NCBI GenBank assembly: GCA_963851385.1
Contig: CAWKPE010000031.1
Coordinates: forward strand, 86,432-150,431
Length of the DNA stretch: 64,000 nucleotides
Direction of reading: 5' to 3'
From: CAWEFA01 sp963851385
GTDB taxonomy: Bacteria > Bacteroidota > Bacteroidia > Bacteroidales > DTGW01
Shown here: piece by piece, positions 48,524 through 57,125 of the stretch
Layout of the letters: the number at the start of each line of letters is the position of its first letter
Position numbering within the stretch: the stretch's first letter is position 1
Notes under the pieces: model-generated
What the model was told of the DNA's origin: nothing
Databases searched by the model: none
Seen by the model: the letters and a program-made list of their open reading frames with translations, nothing else
Position numbers and translations under genes: made by a program

Positions 48524-49111
48524 TTATTTATTGGTTAAGACAGAAAGCGAGATAAGAATAAGATATCCGAATTTAGAAATGAAATGAAGAATTTTTTTTA
48601 ATGCTATGCTGATTTGTTTCTCAACTGTTTTAATGGAAATATCCAATTTTTCTGCAATCTCTTTATATGTATGTCCTGAAAACCGGCTTAGTACAAAAAT
48701 TGTCCTGCATTTATCAGGAAGTTGTTCGATGGCTATTTTTAAGATTTCTCCCAGTTCCTGGGTTACTATTTCATCATGCTGGTTAATAACGGATGAACTG
48801 TCTTTTATAAAACTTTCCTCAAGAATATCTTGTCTGGCATATTTGCTATGAATATAATTAATTGAGGTGTTAATTACAGAAGTGATTAAACAAGGCTTAA
48901 TATTTCCAATGTAATGTAATGTAAATCTTTTGTTCCAGATATTAATGAATACATCTTGTACAATGTCTTCGGCAATATCAGTTCTTCCAACATATTTGAA
49001 CGAAAGCCTGCAAAGTTCTAAATAATATTTATTGAAAAGATGTTTTAAAAAATTTTCACCATTCTCTGATAAAAGATTTGAAAATTCATCATCAAAAAAA
49101 AATCCAAACAT
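48524..49111 (-). CDS. ECF-type RNA polymerase sigma factor
   Basis: The 195-residue protein has sigma region 2 (FNKYYLELCRLSFKYVGRTDIAEDIVQDVFINIWNKR) and region 4 (QLPDKCRTIFVLSRFSGHTYKEIAEKLDISIKTVEKQISIAL). It belongs to the Bacteroidota FecI-like group paired with FecR and STN-receptors. The tail (FGYLILISLSVLTNK) is hydrophobic, as often in this group, and may touch the membrane or anti-sigma factor. It heads the unit sigma, beta-barrel, FecR, receptor, DUF4249 and probably drives that unit's expression. Confidence 0.93.
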   Translation of the reverse strand: MFGFFFDDEFSNLLSENGENFLKHLFNKYYLELCRLSFKYVGRTDIAEDIVQDVFINIWNKRFTLHYIGNIKPCLITSVINTSINYIHSKYARQDILEESFIKDSSSVINQHDEIVTQELGEILKIAIEQLPDKCRTIFVLSRFSGHTYKEIAEKLDISIKTVEKQISIALKKILHFISKFGYLILISLSVLTNK

Positions 49112-49289
49112 GAATGTTCCTTAAAATTATTCAGCGTTCACTAATAAACCCTTTTTATACACACTAAAATTAGCTATATATAGAACTCCCTAAAAGTTGA
49201 AAAAAACACAAAAATAAAAAAAACAAAATTGCCGTAAACAAAAAGACGGGTATTATCCCGTCCTTACAATATGAAAAATAAACTCTTCC

Positions 49290-50030
49290 TTAAAAAAGAG
49301 CTGGCATTGCAACATTCATGGGAATTGAAATCCGGCTTAATTCGTTCTTGCGATAAACATATACCAATCCATATTCAACACATTTTTCACGTCTCATATC
49401 TTCAGGTAGATTCCGGTAAGTTCCTTCAACTTCATCCCATACCATAGTAATTATTTCATCGGCAGTTTTACGCAATTCGGAAAGTTCGTGAACATAACGC
49501 GTTGTGCTTTTCTTCATGGTTTTTTGCGAATAATATGCATCCTTGAATTGTTCGAATCTTACTTTTACAATTGCCATTGTAGGGTTAGTTATTGGTGACA
49601 TTCCTTTTTTAGTTCTTTCTTGCTCGCCAATAATAATTTTTTCACCCCATTTTAATATTGATTCTTCTGTTGTAAGTGAAGGTAATCTGGTGTCATTTTC
49701 ATTTATACCATAAAAACTTCGAATTGACGCAGGTTGTTCTCCTCTTTGAATTGCCATGTTCATGACTTGTATAAAATGTGAGATATACATTCTCGCTTTT
49801 CTGAGGTGCAATTGATACTCCTTACTTCTTTTAATTTGGTTGGCATAAGTAAATTTACTTTCTGCAACGCTTTTCTCAAAGGAAGGTAAAAAGGACTGAA
49901 CTTTTTGAAAAGTACTTTGTGAAAAGGCTAATTTGAAAGGAGGAAGTTCTTTGGCTATTGCATAGGCAGCTTTTAATGCTTTTAATCTTGCTGCATCCGT
50001 ATTGGGTAGACGTCTATATGGCATGGGCAC
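49290..50030 (-). CDS. Conserved Bacteroidota hypothetical protein
   Basis: I do not recognise a named family. The 246-residue protein starts MPMPYRRLPNTDAARLKALKAAYA and is mostly alpha-helical by appearance, with many Lys, Arg and Glu residues. It has no signal peptide and no membrane helix. The middle part (YQLHLRKARMYISHFIQVMNMAIQRGE) looks like a coiled helix, and FEQFKDAYYSQKTMKKSTTRYVHELSELRKTADEI another. The end IPMNVAMPALF is non-polar. It seems a cytoplasmic helical protein, perhaps a nucleic-acid or protein binder. The intact length and codon pattern support a real gene. Confidence 0.6.
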   Translation of the reverse strand: MPMPYRRLPNTDAARLKALKAAYAIAKELPPFKLAFSQSTFQKVQSFLPSFEKSVAESKFTYANQIKRSKEYQLHLRKARMYISHFIQVMNMAIQRGEQPASIRSFYGINENDTRLPSLTTEESILKWGEKIIIGEQERTKKGMSPITNPTMAIVKVRFEQFKDAYYSQKTMKKSTTRYVHELSELRKTADEIITMVWDEVEGTYRNLPEDMRREKCVEYGLVYVYRKNELSRISIPMNVAMPALF

Positions 50031-50364
50031 AAAATTTAAATGTTGACAAAATGTTGATAACTTTTCCTGCTCTGCGAATATAAAAAATAAATTAAAAAAA
50101 ACAAGGGTATTCGTAGATTTTTTTTAATATTAATATCTGAAAATGAACTGTTTGATTTTATTTCTGTTTAATTTTAGATTCTACTAATTGTGGAAATGTC
50201 AAAATTTGTTGATACTTTGGAGTGTTTAGACAGGTAGACAATGTCTGATTCAATTTAATTTCGTTTGTCAAAAAAATAACTAAGCACTCTTCATTTGATG
50301 TTCTTTAGTTGAGGGAATCTATATTACTAAATGATATTGTATAATACTTTCATAATAAATAAAA
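50031..50364. other. Divergent intergenic region
   Basis: 334-base AT-rich gap between the hypothetical protein and the aminopeptidase. No RNA, repeat or convincing promoter was recognised. Confidence 0.4.
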
Positions 50365-51750
50365 ATGAAAATGTTTTCAACCAGTGTTTATGTGAATCGA
50401 AGAAAAGAGTTAAAAAAACTCATAAAATCAGGAATTGTTGTTTTCCTGGGAAATCAGGAAGCGCCATTCAATTATTTATCGAATCCTTACCTGTTTAGGC
50501 AGGACAGTAATTTTTTGTATTTCTGTGGAATTGATTTACCAAACCTTGCAGTTATAATTGATTTGGATTCTAATGAAGAAATCTTATTTGGTGATGATCC
50601 GGAAACATCAGATATCATTTGGACAGGGCCGACTCCGTCAATTAAAGAGTTAGCCTTTAAGTCAGATATAAATAAAACATTTCCTTCCTCAGAATTAAAT
50701 AAAATAATACTTGAGGCAAAAAATAAAAACCGGTCGATTCATTTTGTCCCACCTTATCGAGGTGAAACAAAAATACAAATGTCTTCATTATTGGAATGTA
50801 AAATTGAAGAATTGGATAATCTGGTCTCATTAGAGTTAATTAAAGTAATAATAAAATTAAGAAGTACTAAAGATGAGTTGGAAATTAAAGAAATCGAAAA
50901 CATGGTTGATGTTGCATATTTTATGCACACTACTGCAATGAAGATGACCAAACCAGGCATGAGCGAACGCGAAATAGCCGGAATTATTGAAGGCATTTGT
51001 TTGTCACATGGATATACTGTTTCGTTTCCAACAATATGCAGTATTCATGGCGAAATTTTACATAATCCATATTATGATAATATTCTTGAAAAAGATAAAT
51101 TATTATTGGTAGATGCAGGCGCAGAATCGCTAATGCATTATGCAAGCGATATAACACGTACCACACCTGTAGGAGGAAAATTCAATTCAAAACAAAAAGA
51201 CATCTATGAAATTGTACTCAAAGCTAATCAGGAAGTAATTCGTATTTCTAAACCCAGATTACCATACCGAGATGTTCATTTGGCAGCAGCAAAAGTAATC
51301 GTTAATGGACTTAAATCAATTGATTTAATGAAAGGCAATACTGATGAAGCAGTTACTAAAGGAGCTCATGCGCTATTTTTTCCACATGGACTAGGTCACA
51401 TGCTTGGTCTGGACGTACATGATATGGAAGGATTAGGAGAAGATTATGTTGGTTATAATGAAGATTTTTTGAGAAGTAATCAATTTGGTCTTGCATATCT
51501 CAGGATGGCCAGGAAGCTTGAACCGGGATTTGTAATAACTGATGAACCGGGAATTTACTTTATTCCTTCTTTAATTGATCAATGGAAGGCAGAGAAAAAA
51601 TTTACTGAATTTATAAATTATGATAAGCTGGAACAATATAAAGATTTTGGAGGCATAAGGATTGAAGATGATTTGTTAATTACCGAAAACGGATGCAGAG
51701 TACTGGGAAAAACAATTCCAAAAACTATCAAGGAAATTGAATCTTTATAA
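50365..51750 (+). CDS. pepP: Xaa-Pro aminopeptidase (M24)
   Basis: Removes an N-terminal residue preceding proline. The 461-residue protein has the N-terminal creatinase-like domain (VFLGNQEAPFNYLSNPYLFRQDSNFLYFCG) and the pita-bread catalytic domain. Metal ligands are seen in LVDAGAES, HYASDITRTTPVGG, FPHGLGHMLGLDVHD, TDEPGIYF and GIRIEDDLLIT. It matches the aminopeptidase P (PepP) class of Bacteroidota in length and order. A bidirectional terminator follows directly after the stop. Confidence 0.92.
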   Translation: MKMFSTSVYVNRRKELKKLIKSGIVVFLGNQEAPFNYLSNPYLFRQDSNFLYFCGIDLPNLAVIIDLDSNEEILFGDDPETSDIIWTGPTPSIKELAFKSDINKTFPSSELNKIILEAKNKNRSIHFVPPYRGETKIQMSSLLECKIEELDNLVSLELIKVIIKLRSTKDELEIKEIENMVDVAYFMHTTAMKMTKPGMSEREIAGIIEGICLSHGYTVSFPTICSIHGEILHNPYYDNILEKDKLLLVDAGAESLMHYASDITRTTPVGGKFNSKQKDIYEIVLKANQEVIRISKPRLPYRDVHLAAAKVIVNGLKSIDLMKGNTDEAVTKGAHALFFPHGLGHMLGLDVHDMEGLGEDYVGYNEDFLRSNQFGLAYLRMARKLEPGFVITDEPGIYFIPSLIDQWKAEKKFTEFINYDKLEQYKDFGGIRIEDDLLITENGCRVLGKTIPKTIKEIESL

Positions 51751-51780
51751 AAAAAACCCGAAATTTTCCGGGTTTTTTTT
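51751..51780. terminator. Terminator after pepP
   Basis: An A run, then the CCCG/CGGG-centred hairpin (51753-51760 with 51769-51776, 8-base loop) and a T run. It can serve both pepP and the converging lipoprotein gene. Confidence 0.75.
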
Positions 51781-51806
51781 ATTCTCAAATATATATATTA
51801 TTGAGT

Positions 51807-52814
51807 TTAATAAGTTGAACTGCCAAAATATAAAGGATCAGTAACTTTAGGATCGTTATAAGAAAGATCTTCAATTATATTATTACCTGTAAAAGCAGTT
51901 ATTGAAGATGAGCCGGAAGTAAATATATACCTGACTGATTTGCTAGCCAATATATAATTAAAGTTAGTTGAATTTGTTTGAAATGTACTATCAGATGGAT
52001 TATATTGTTTTACAGAATAAGTAAGGTTCGTTGCAACATCTGAAGGATAAATTCTTATTGCCAGCCCCATGCCTGTTGAAGGAACTTTGATAGAATAGTT
52101 GCCTGAAGCATCAACTGTGTCAGCAAAAGTAACACCTTCGTAGGTTACATCAGTAAGTGAAGCACTACTTCCTTCTAACATAGTTACATATTTACTAAAT
52201 TCAGTATTTGAAACTATTGCATTAATGACTGTTCCTGCAGGTGCATTTTCCAAATCCGGACTTTGTGTATAAGGATAATTGTTAGTAGCCCAACTTGCAA
52301 ACGTTACAGTAATATCTGACTGCAATCCCAACTTTACCAGAAACTGTTATCATACCTGTTCCGGTAGTTGGGAAAACAATAACTTTTGTAGAAGCAATGC
52401 GTTTGGTTTCATTATCATACATATTAGAGTCTACATGATAAAGATCAACTAAATAATCAACGGTTGTATGATTAGCCAATTCTACGGTAACTGCAGCTAG
52501 TCCGGCTGTTAGACTTGTAAAAGTCGCCTGTCCGCTAATATCGGTGGTTCTGGATAAAACAGACCCATTAACAGAAACCTGTACTGTAGCTCCTTTGGCT
52601 CCAGTTACTTCAACAGCCGATTTGGTAAGATAGCTAGTTGTAGCAGAAGTTTCACCTGCAACAACAAGAACAGTGTAGTTAATTGTCCTGTTAATGTTAG
52701 GACGTGTACTTCTTGTACTGTTACTACATCGTTTTCTTTGCCGCACGAGATTAGAAATAACCCTGCCAATGTCAGCAAAGACATACAAAGATTCATTAGT
52801 TTTTTTGTTTTCAT
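51807..52814 (-). CDS. Putative lipoprotein with Ig/carboxypeptidase-like repeats (frameshifted)
   Basis: The signal MKTKKLMNLCMSLLTLAGLFLISCGKEN gives a lipobox at about Cys 24. Beta-rich modules follow: SAVEVTGAKGATVQVSVNG, ISGQATFTSLTAGLAAVTVE, VDASGNYSIKVPSTG, like regulatory-like domains that can be repeated on the surface. The frame changes twice: one base appears missing near 52705-52720, and one G is extra in the run at 52327-52329, whose removal gives KVGLQSDITVTFASW. Rebuilt length about 335 residues. Function unknown. It converges with pepP. Confidence 0.7.
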
Positions 52815-52943
52815 AGATTTGATTTTAAGAATTAGATTATAGGTTTTGACAGTACAAAAATATCATTTAATGCGAGAAAAAGAAATATTAACGCGTGAAT
52901 GTGCCCAAAAATTTGACCAAATAAGCAATTTGTTAGATAAATA

Positions 52944-54331
52944 TCAGACCATTTTTTTGGGATCAACCCATTTATCAAATTGCTCATTACTTACTAACCC
53001 TGACTGGATAGCGGCTTCCCGTGAGTGTAAGATTTTCCTTGTGGGCTTTTTTAGCAATTTTAGCGGCGTTTTCATATCCAATATGAGTATTAAGAGCAGT
53101 TACCAGCATAAGTGAATTGTCAAGATGTTTCTTTATTAAATCATAATTAGGTTGAATACCTTTGACGCAATTATCATTAAAGGAAACACAAGCATCACCA
53201 AGCAAACGGGCAGATTGCAATACGTTAACTGCAATTAAGGGTTTAAAAACATTAAGTTCAAAATGTCCGTTTGATCCTCCAATAGTAACAGCCATGTCAT
53301 TTCCCATAACCTGTGCACATACCATAGTCAGTGCTTCCGGTTGAGTCGGATTCACTTTGCCAGGCATAATAGAAGAACCTGGTTCATTATCAGGAATGAT
53401 AATTTCACCTATACCACAACGCGGTCCTGAACTTAACATTCGTATATCATTTGCAATTTTCATTAATGATACTGCAGATCTTTTCAATGCACCACTTAAT
53501 TCAACCATTGCATCGTGGGCGGCAAGAGATTCAAATTTATTTGGTGCTGAAATAAAAGGATATCCTGTAAGTTCAGCAATTTTTTTTGCTACGAATCTCA
53601 GCATAACCTTTTGGTGCATTCAAACCAGTCCCCACGGCTGTGCCACCGAGCGCCAGTTCACGTATCATTTCAAGAGCATTTTTGATTGCCCGCATCGAAT
53701 TATCAATTTGCTGAACATAACCTGAAAACTCCTGTCCCAGTGTCAAAGGCGTGGCATCCATAAAATGGGTACGGCCGGTTTTTACAATGCTCATAAATTC
53801 ATTTGATTTTTTAGCTAAAGTATCTCTCAGTTTTTGCATACCGGCTAATGTAACTTCAACTGTCATCTTGTAGGCAGCAATATGCATTGCAGTAGGAAAA
53901 GTATCATTGGATGATTGCGATTTATTCACATCATCGTTGGGATGAAGAATTTTATTCTCATCTTCCAATTTACCACCATTTATTACATGAGCTCGATACG
54001 CGATAACTTCATTTACATTCATGTTGCTTTGTGTGCCTGATCCTGTTTGCCATATTACAAGTGGAAATTCATCAATCAATTTACCAGCAAGAATTTCATC
54101 ACAAACCTTAGCGATTAAGTCACGTTTTTCGGCAGTAAGAATGCCCAAATCAAAATTGGCTTGAGCGGCTGCTTTTTTAAGATATGCAAATGCCATAATG
54201 ATTTCTCCTGGCATGCTGGCTTCATGTCCAATTTTAAAATTATTACGTGAACGCTCAGTTTGTGCTCCCCAATATTTATCGGCGGGCACTTTTACTTCAC
54301 CCATTGTATCATGTTCGGTTCTATATTTCAT
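52944..54331 (-). CDS. fumC: Class II fumarate hydratase (two frameshifts)
   Basis: Converts fumarate to malate. MKYRTEHDTMGEVKVPADKYWGAQT opens it; QTGSGTQSNMNVNEV, TGRTHFMDATPLTLGQEF and GSSIMPGKVNPTQPEA are the fumarase signatures. Two one-base insertions break the frame. Removing one at 53594-53595 gives AEIVAKKIAELTG. Removing one at 53022 gives NLTLREAAIQSG and NEQFDKWVDPKKMV, the normal end at 52944. The rebuilt enzyme is 461 residues, usual for FumC. A -7 box (TAATTTTG) lies 55 bases upstream of the ATG. Confidence 0.93.
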
Positions 54332-54385
54332 AATTTTATTGTTAGATAATTCATATCATTTAAATTATCAAAAGTTTAGAGCTTG

Positions 54386-54393
54386 CAAAATTA
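54386..54393 (-). promoter_or_regulatory. -7 promoter element of fumC
   Basis: Minus strand TAATTTTG fits TAnnTTTG, 55 bases before the fumC ATG. Confidence 0.35.
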
Positions 54394-54457
54394 GTAAAAA
54401 CATCAATTTCATAGATGCATAAATTACCTAATAAACACAAAAATGCATTGAAGATTT

Positions 54458-54802
54458 TTATTTTATCAGTTGATCTGCCAATTCAGGAGGTTGTGCTATT
54501 ACAGCCTTATATTTACCAATAACAATAGGCCGTTGAAGTAGTTTTGGATTCTCAATGAGAATTTGAATCCATTCATCTTCGTTAAATTTCTTTCCTTTTA
54601 ATTCTTTTTTATAATATTCTTCCTGGGTACGAATAATCTCATACGGTTTCTTATTCAGCTTAAGAAGTATTTCTTTAATTTCTGCCCGAGTCAAACCTTT
54701 TTTAAGATATTTAATAATAGTTATATCGACTCCTTTATCCTGAAGGTATTTCAAACATTCACAACTTTTTTTACATCTTGGGTTGTGGTAAATTTTCAAC
54801 AT
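54458..54802 (-). CDS. arsC: ArsC-family reductase (glutaredoxin-type)
   Basis: The 114-residue protein is of the ArsC/Spx family: IYHNPRCKKSCECLKYL (catalytic Cys 10 with Cys 14), GLTRAEIKEILLKL and LLQRPIVIGKYKAVIAQPPE near the end with the conserved RP. This fits a glutaredoxin-dependent arsenate reductase or YfgD-like protein. There is no arsenite pump or ArsR gene nearby, so a role in arsenic resistance is not supported by context; a general thiol reductase is possible. Confidence 0.83.
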   Translation of the reverse strand: MLKIYHNPRCKKSCECLKYLQDKGVDITIIKYLKKGLTRAEIKEILLKLNKKPYEIIRTQEEYYKKELKGKKFNEDEWIQILIENPKLLQRPIVIGKYKAVIAQPPELADQLIK

Positions 54803-54902
54803 TGATTGATAAATAATTTGTTTAAATGAAATGAATTTTGATGAAAATTACAATGAATTATTGAATTCAGAATTAGAATTCTTCAAATTCATTATATATA
54901 CA

Positions 54903-54939
54903 ATAACCTCCTAGCGGTTCAAAACCGCTTGGAGGTTAT
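54903..54939. repeat. 37-base palindrome (REP-like)
   Basis: ATAACCTCC-T-AGCGGTT, loop CAA, then the complement, with a single T-T mismatch. It lies upstream of both arsC and the ABC transporter genes, has no T run, and looks like a repeated palindromic element rather than a terminator. Confidence 0.6.
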
Positions 54940-54989
54940 ACAAGAAATATCTAGTTAATTTATTAAATCATTTTTTCATCAATCTTGTT

Positions 54990-54997
54990 TATATTTG
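54990..54997 (+). promoter_or_regulatory. -7 promoter element of the ABC transporter operon
   Basis: TATATTTG fits the consensus and lies 52 bases before the ATG at 55050. Confidence 0.4.
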
Positions 54998-55049
54998 AAG
55001 TGTCCTGCATCTGATAGGATTCAAAAAATTATTTAGTTATTTTTTATTT

Positions 55050-56066
55050 ATGGATAAAATCATTGAAGCTGAAGGGCTGACAAAAGTATTTCCGGGAGGA
55101 ATAATTGCGGTGAACAATATCAGTTTTTCTGTTGAAAGAGGAGAAATATTTGGATTTCTGGGACCAAATGGAGCAGGCAAATCAACTACAATTGCTATGC
55201 TGACTACTTTGATTAAACCCACAAAGGGCAAGGCAAATGTCGCATGTATTGACATATCTAAACATCCTTACAGGGTGAGGCTTGCAATAGGATATGTTTC
55301 ACAAGACCTTGCCGTTGATGATGCACTAACCGGCTATGAAAATCTCAGGTTACAGGCAGGTTTTTATCACATACCGAAAACTGAAGTTAAAGCAAGAATA
55401 GATGAAGTTCTTCAAATGGTAGAACTAACCGACAGGGCTAAGGATAAAGTTGAAACTTATTCTGGTGGGATGAGAAAAAGGTTAGATATAGCATGTGGTC
55501 TTATTCATCGCCCTCAACTCCTTTTTCTTGACGAACCAACTTTAGGATTAGATATTCAAACTCGACGTGAAATTTGGAAATATATTAATCATCTTCGCCA
55601 GGAAACCAATATGACAATTTTTCTTACAACACATTATATGGATGAAGCAGATGCTCTTTGTGACAGGATTGCCATAATTGACAAAGGAGTCATTAAAGCA
55701 TTGGATACTCCGGCAGCTTTAAAAAATTCATTGGGCAACGAAATTGTTGAATTCACTTTTTCAAAAGGAGAAGTTGAAGAAATCAATAATGCCTTAAATA
55801 AAATAAAAGATCTGAAGTTTGTAAAAAACATTTCTAATATTAATGGAACAGGTTATACGGCATCAGTAACAAATGGAGAAGCTTCTATCCCGGCAATCTT
55901 CGAAGCTCTTCAGAATTTCCCTGCCAAAATAGGATCTATATCATTAAAGCAACCATCACTGGATGATGTTTTTTTAAACTATACCGGTTATGAAATGAGG
56001 GAAAATGGCGGAGGAAAAGAAAGTTCGATGCGTTCACGAATTACAATGAGGAGGATTAGAAAATGA
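55050..56066 (+). CDS. ABC transporter ATP-binding protein (DrrA-like)
   Basis: The 338-residue ATPase of a drug/lipid-type exporter has Walker A GPNGAGKSTT, Q-loop YVSQDLAVDD, signature YSGGMRKRLDI, Walker B LLFLDEPTLGLD and switch LTTHYMDEADAL. After residue ~240 a small C-terminal domain typical of the DrrA/NodI group follows (VEFTFSKGEVEEIN, SLKQPSLDDVFLNYTG). The ATGA overlap with the permease gene shows that the two are co-translated. The exported substrate is not known. Confidence 0.93.
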   Translation: MDKIIEAEGLTKVFPGGIIAVNNISFSVERGEIFGFLGPNGAGKSTTIAMLTTLIKPTKGKANVACIDISKHPYRVRLAIGYVSQDLAVDDALTGYENLRLQAGFYHIPKTEVKARIDEVLQMVELTDRAKDKVETYSGGMRKRLDIACGLIHRPQLLFLDEPTLGLDIQTRREIWKYINHLRQETNMTIFLTTHYMDEADALCDRIAIIDKGVIKALDTPAALKNSLGNEIVEFTFSKGEVEEINNALNKIKDLKFVKNISNINGTGYTASVTNGEASIPAIFEALQNFPAKIGSISLKQPSLDDVFLNYTGYEMRENGGGKESSMRSRITMRRIRK

Positions 56067-56851
56067 GATTTAAAAGATTTGTTTCAGATATCTATTGGGT
56101 ATTTTGGCGTGATATGAAAAAATTTGTCCAACAAAAAGCCAGGATTTTTATGGCAATTGTTCAGCCACTTGTTTGGCTTGTGTTAATGGGTAATACCATG
56201 TCTGGTCTTACACGCAACCCTATAGCTGCAAAAATGCTTGGTACGGGAAGTTACCTAGATTTTATGACACCCGGTATTATGATAATGACTGCCTTGTTTG
56301 GAGGAGTTTTTGGGGGCATTTCAATCGTCTGGGACAGGAGACTAGGATTTTTAAATAAAATGCTGACAGCACCCATTCACAGGGCTGCCATACCACTTGG
56401 CAAACTTTCGGCATTAGGCATGCAAACAATAGGGCAGGTACTGTTGATTGTATTTATAGCACTTATTTTAAAGGTTCATTTTGCTACGGGAATATTTGGT
56501 ATTGCGTGTCTACTATTAATTTCAGGACTATTTGGAATAATAATGGGAAGTATTTCACTTTCTTTTGCAGCAATTTTAACATCGATGGAATCACTCATGG
56601 CAGTAACTAATTTTTTTACAATGCCTCTCGTTTTTACAAGTAATGCTATGTTTCCTACCAGTGCCATGCCGGGATGGCTCAAAGTGATAGCAGAATTTAA
56701 TCCTCTCACTTATGCTGTAGGGACAATGAGAACAATTGCCTTGAAAGGATTTCTTTGGCAAGAAGTTTGGCCTGGCATGCTGATTCTTATAATTATAGCT
56801 GCTATAACTATTTCTGTTTCAATCAGGGTTTTTTATAGGTCCATTTCTTGA
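56063..56851 (+). CDS. ABC-2 type transporter permease
   Basis: The 262-residue membrane protein has about six hydrophobic helices and the ABC-2 family arrangement: an N-terminal amphipathic segment (FVSDIYWVFWRDMKKFVQQKARIF), TMSGLTRNP, GGISIVWDRRLGFLNKMLTAPIHRAAI, and FFTMPLVFTSNAMFPTSAMPGWLKVIAEFNPLTYAVGTMR, the characteristic C-terminal block. It starts inside the end of the ATPase gene (4-base overlap). The pair forms a DrrAB-like exporter, possibly of a lipid, sugar or antibiotic. Confidence 0.92.
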   Translation: MRFKRFVSDIYWVFWRDMKKFVQQKARIFMAIVQPLVWLVLMGNTMSGLTRNPIAAKMLGTGSYLDFMTPGIMIMTALFGGVFGGISIVWDRRLGFLNKMLTAPIHRAAIPLGKLSALGMQTIGQVLLIVFIALILKVHFATGIFGIACLLLISGLFGIIMGSISLSFAAILTSMESLMAVTNFFTMPLVFTSNAMFPTSAMPGWLKVIAEFNPLTYAVGTMRTIALKGFLWQEVWPGMLILIIIAAITISVSIRVFYRSIS

Positions 56852-57072
56852 TACGCATTTGAAATTAGAATACAAACAATTGTTCTGAGATTACTGTTTC
56901 ATAAAATTACATTTTTTGATTTTATTCCTGGAATGATAGGCTCCTTTAGCTATATCCCGACATTTGTTTTAGTATTAAATAAGTAATAATCGAAAATACT
57001 TATTGAATTTCTTAATCCTATTTTAATCTAAATTTTGATTTTGAAGTAAAACTATTTTTCGTTAGAAATGAA

Positions 57073-57080
57073 TAGCTTTG
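57073..57080 (+). promoter_or_regulatory. -7 promoter element of the GH95 gene
   Basis: TAGCTTTG fits TAnnTTTG and lies 45 bases before the ATG at 57126. Confidence 0.35.
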
Positions 57081-57125
57081 AATAATAATTCATATTGAAA
57101 AAAAATTGTACTAAATATACTGCAT

